Part shown: piece after piece, positions 62,802 to 64,000 of the stretch | Numbering within the stretch: the first letter of the stretch is position 1 | Layout: every line of letters begins with the position of its first letter | Assembly (NCBI GenBank): GCA_022843745.1 | Contig: JALHNB010000031.1 | Coordinates: forward strand, 21,120 to 85,119 | Source of the DNA: Anaerolineae bacterium | GTDB taxonomy: Bacteria; Chloroflexota; Anaerolineae; Aggregatilineales; Phototrophicaceae | Direction of reading: 5' to 3' | DNA: 64,000 nt | Translations under genes and position numbers: made by a program | The notes under the pieces: generated by a model | What the model saw: the letters and a program-made list of their open reading frames with translations, nothing else | What the model was told of the DNA's origin: nothing | The model's database searches: none

Positions 62802-63506
62802 CTATTTCGGCCTCGCCAGTGGCTCCCAACCCAACACCCGCTTCGCCTTTTCCATGTTCATCATTTTTTGCGGGTAATCGCCGCTGACGATGAACGCCTG
62901 GAATCCATCGCGATAATCAATCGCTTTCATCATCGCAGCCGAGAGATCGGTGGCGGTTGTCGAGCAATTCGGGTCGCTCAACATAAACGTCTCGTGCCAC
63001 TTTTCATCGGTCATCGGGTGGCACAGACGCAAGGCGTTGACGCTCATGCCCCATTCGTTGACGGCGTTGCGGCAGACTTCTTCGCCCAGGCGCTTGGTGA
63101 AGCCGTAAACATGGCGTGTATCCGGCGGCATTTCTTCGCCTGTAATGTAGCGCGTCCCAAGGTCTTCGTAAACCGAAAGCGTACTGGTGTAAACGGCGTG
63201 TTTGATTCCGGCGAGGTGGGCAGCGCGTAATGCCAGATAGACCCCTTTGACATTCACATCAAAATTGGTGATGACACCGACCTCATTGTCATAAATTTTG
63301 TTGCCCATCGCCATGAAAATGAGCAGTTCCATACCCTTCATGGCTTGTTCCAATGTCTCTGGATCGGTGAGGTTGCCTTCAATGTATTCGCAATCCTTCC
63401 AGACAGGCGGGCGCAAATCCAGCACACGCAGTTGATGCTGTGTCGCCAGATGAGGAAGGGTCAACGTGCCAATATCTCCTGAGCCGCCAATCACTAAAAT
63501 TCGCAT
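62802..63506 (-). CDS. NAD(P)-dependent epimerase/dehydratase
   Basis: A 234-residue extended-SDR protein: GGSGDIGTL (Rossmann), LDLRPPVW, YTSTLSVYED, and RHVYGFTKRLGEE (catalytic Tyr-x-x-x-Lys). It is shorter than most sugar epimerases (about 300), so it belongs to the small NAD-dependent epimerases. It is 17 bp downstream of the creatininase gene. Confidence 0.85.
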   Translation of the reverse strand: MRILVIGGSGDIGTLTLPHLATQHQLRVLDLRPPVWKDCEYIEGNLTDPETLEQAMKGMELLIFMAMGNKIYDNEVGVITNFDVNVKGVYLALRAAHLAGIKHAVYTSTLSVYEDLGTRYITGEEMPPDTRHVYGFTKRLGEEVCRNAVNEWGMSVNALRLCHPMTDEKWHETFMLSDPNCSTTATDLSAAMMKAIDYRDGFQAFIVSGDYPQKMMNMEKAKRVLGWEPLARPK

Positions 63507-63523
63507 GATTTATTCTCCAAAAG

Positions 63524-63987
63524 TTATTGCGGTCTGATCAGAGGCCACGACGCAAATTCACGTACCAGGGCGACGATTTCACCCGTAGCAGCCTGATAGA
63601 GCGCCTCGCCTTTTTCAGCCGTCGCCGTTTCAGGATGACCGAGCGCACCTGTTTCGGTGATGTGATCGAACGTAAAGCGCACATCAATCCGGCTGGTGCG
63701 ACTCGAATCCGGGCAATAAAATGCTGACTCGAACGGGATGTTTGCGCCACGTGCAGCTTCCAGTTTCACGAGTTCTGGTCGCAAACGCAGAATCATGCTG
63801 GTTTCCAGTTCGCAGGCATGGGTGACGTGCTTTTGTTCGAGTGTGTCAATCGCCGCAATCGCTTTGCCTGCGGTGACGAACCATGTACTCATCACGATCC
63901 ATAAGTCAGGTTTGTCCTTATGCCGAAGCTGAACATCGTACATCGCCATATTGCCAGGGAGGATATTGCCGCCATGCGCGTTGACCA
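63524..63987 (-). CDS. Creatininase-family amidohydrolase, 5' end cut
   Basis: The 154 residues available are the C-terminal half: VNAHGGNI (metal-binding motif), THACELETSMIL (Glu ligand) and GALGHPETATAEKGEAL. Creatininase/mycofactocin MftE-like proteins are about 240-260 residues and hydrolyse cyclic amides or cleave peptides. The N-terminal part is absent because the contig ends in adapter sequence at 63988; the TTG at the edge is not a true start. Confidence 0.85.
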
Positions 63988-64000
63988 AGATCGGAAGAGC
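63988..64000. other. Illumina adapter sequence at the contig end
   Basis: AGATCGGAAGAGC is the common TruSeq adapter start. It follows directly on the VNAHGGN codons of the creatininase gene, so these 13 bases are a sequencing artefact and not genomic. Confidence 0.93.

Overview
The window looks like the end of a draft contig from a member of the Chloroflexota (probably Anaerolineae-like; inference from gene content, not from a marker search). The signs are solute-binding proteins with Tat signals in long sugar-ABC operons, a LysW-type amino-acid operon, a giant cyclic beta-1,2-glucan synthase, a zinc-ribbon L32, and CSLREA/beta-helix and fasciclin surface proteins. The last 13 bases are Illumina adapter sequence, so the right end is artificial and the creatininase gene there is cut.

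Layout. (1) About 1-11891, all major genes on the minus strand, is the right part of an integrated conjugative or plasmid-like element: DUF2958 protein, an RHH/PIN toxin-antitoxin operon with a third small gene, two VirD4/TraG-type ATPases, a replication-relaxation protein, an orphan Phd antitoxin, an RHH-ParA-partner cassette with iteron-like repeats, and a primase-CHC2 fusion. A 1-kb non-coding stretch inside it carries a densely self-complementary element. The element ends inside comM, leaving only the comM 3' half. (2) 12704-29026 is a plus-strand carbohydrate island: SDR, LacI regulator with a consensus promoter and an 18-bp palindromic operator, Tat substrate-binding protein, two permeases, three ABC ATPases, a DUF624-like membrane protein, a divergent GroEL-like protein lacking the catalytic aspartate, an Asp-box propeller protein, and a dehydrogenase with two TIM-barrel isomerases. 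A second copy of the comM tail sits at its far end. (3) 29302-39755: universal stress protein, cyclic glucan synthase, DUF4058 protein. (4) 39748-44966, minus: lysW-lysX-lysY-lysZ-lysJ-lysK, preceded by short Lys-rich leader ORFs and terminators, one of which has a 9-bp competing antiterminator. (5) 45463-48345, minus: glycosyltransferase and flippase. (6) 48573-51196, plus: rpmF, fabD, fasciclin lipoprotein. (7) 51339-57162, minus: a second sugar-ABC operon with a PhyH-type dioxygenase, and an aminotransferase with its own attenuator-like leader. (8) 57325-63987, minus: large beta-helix protein, LLM oxidoreductase, TIGR04076-like protein, epimerase, creatininase (partial).

Four copies of a short GC-rich hairpin repeat lie between or at the edges of chromosomal genes, one of them inside the start of lysK. 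The main candidates for new biology are the two leader-peptide attenuators (lysW operon and aminotransferase), the structured 8.15-8.43 kb element, and the GroEL-like protein encoded inside a sugar-transport operon.
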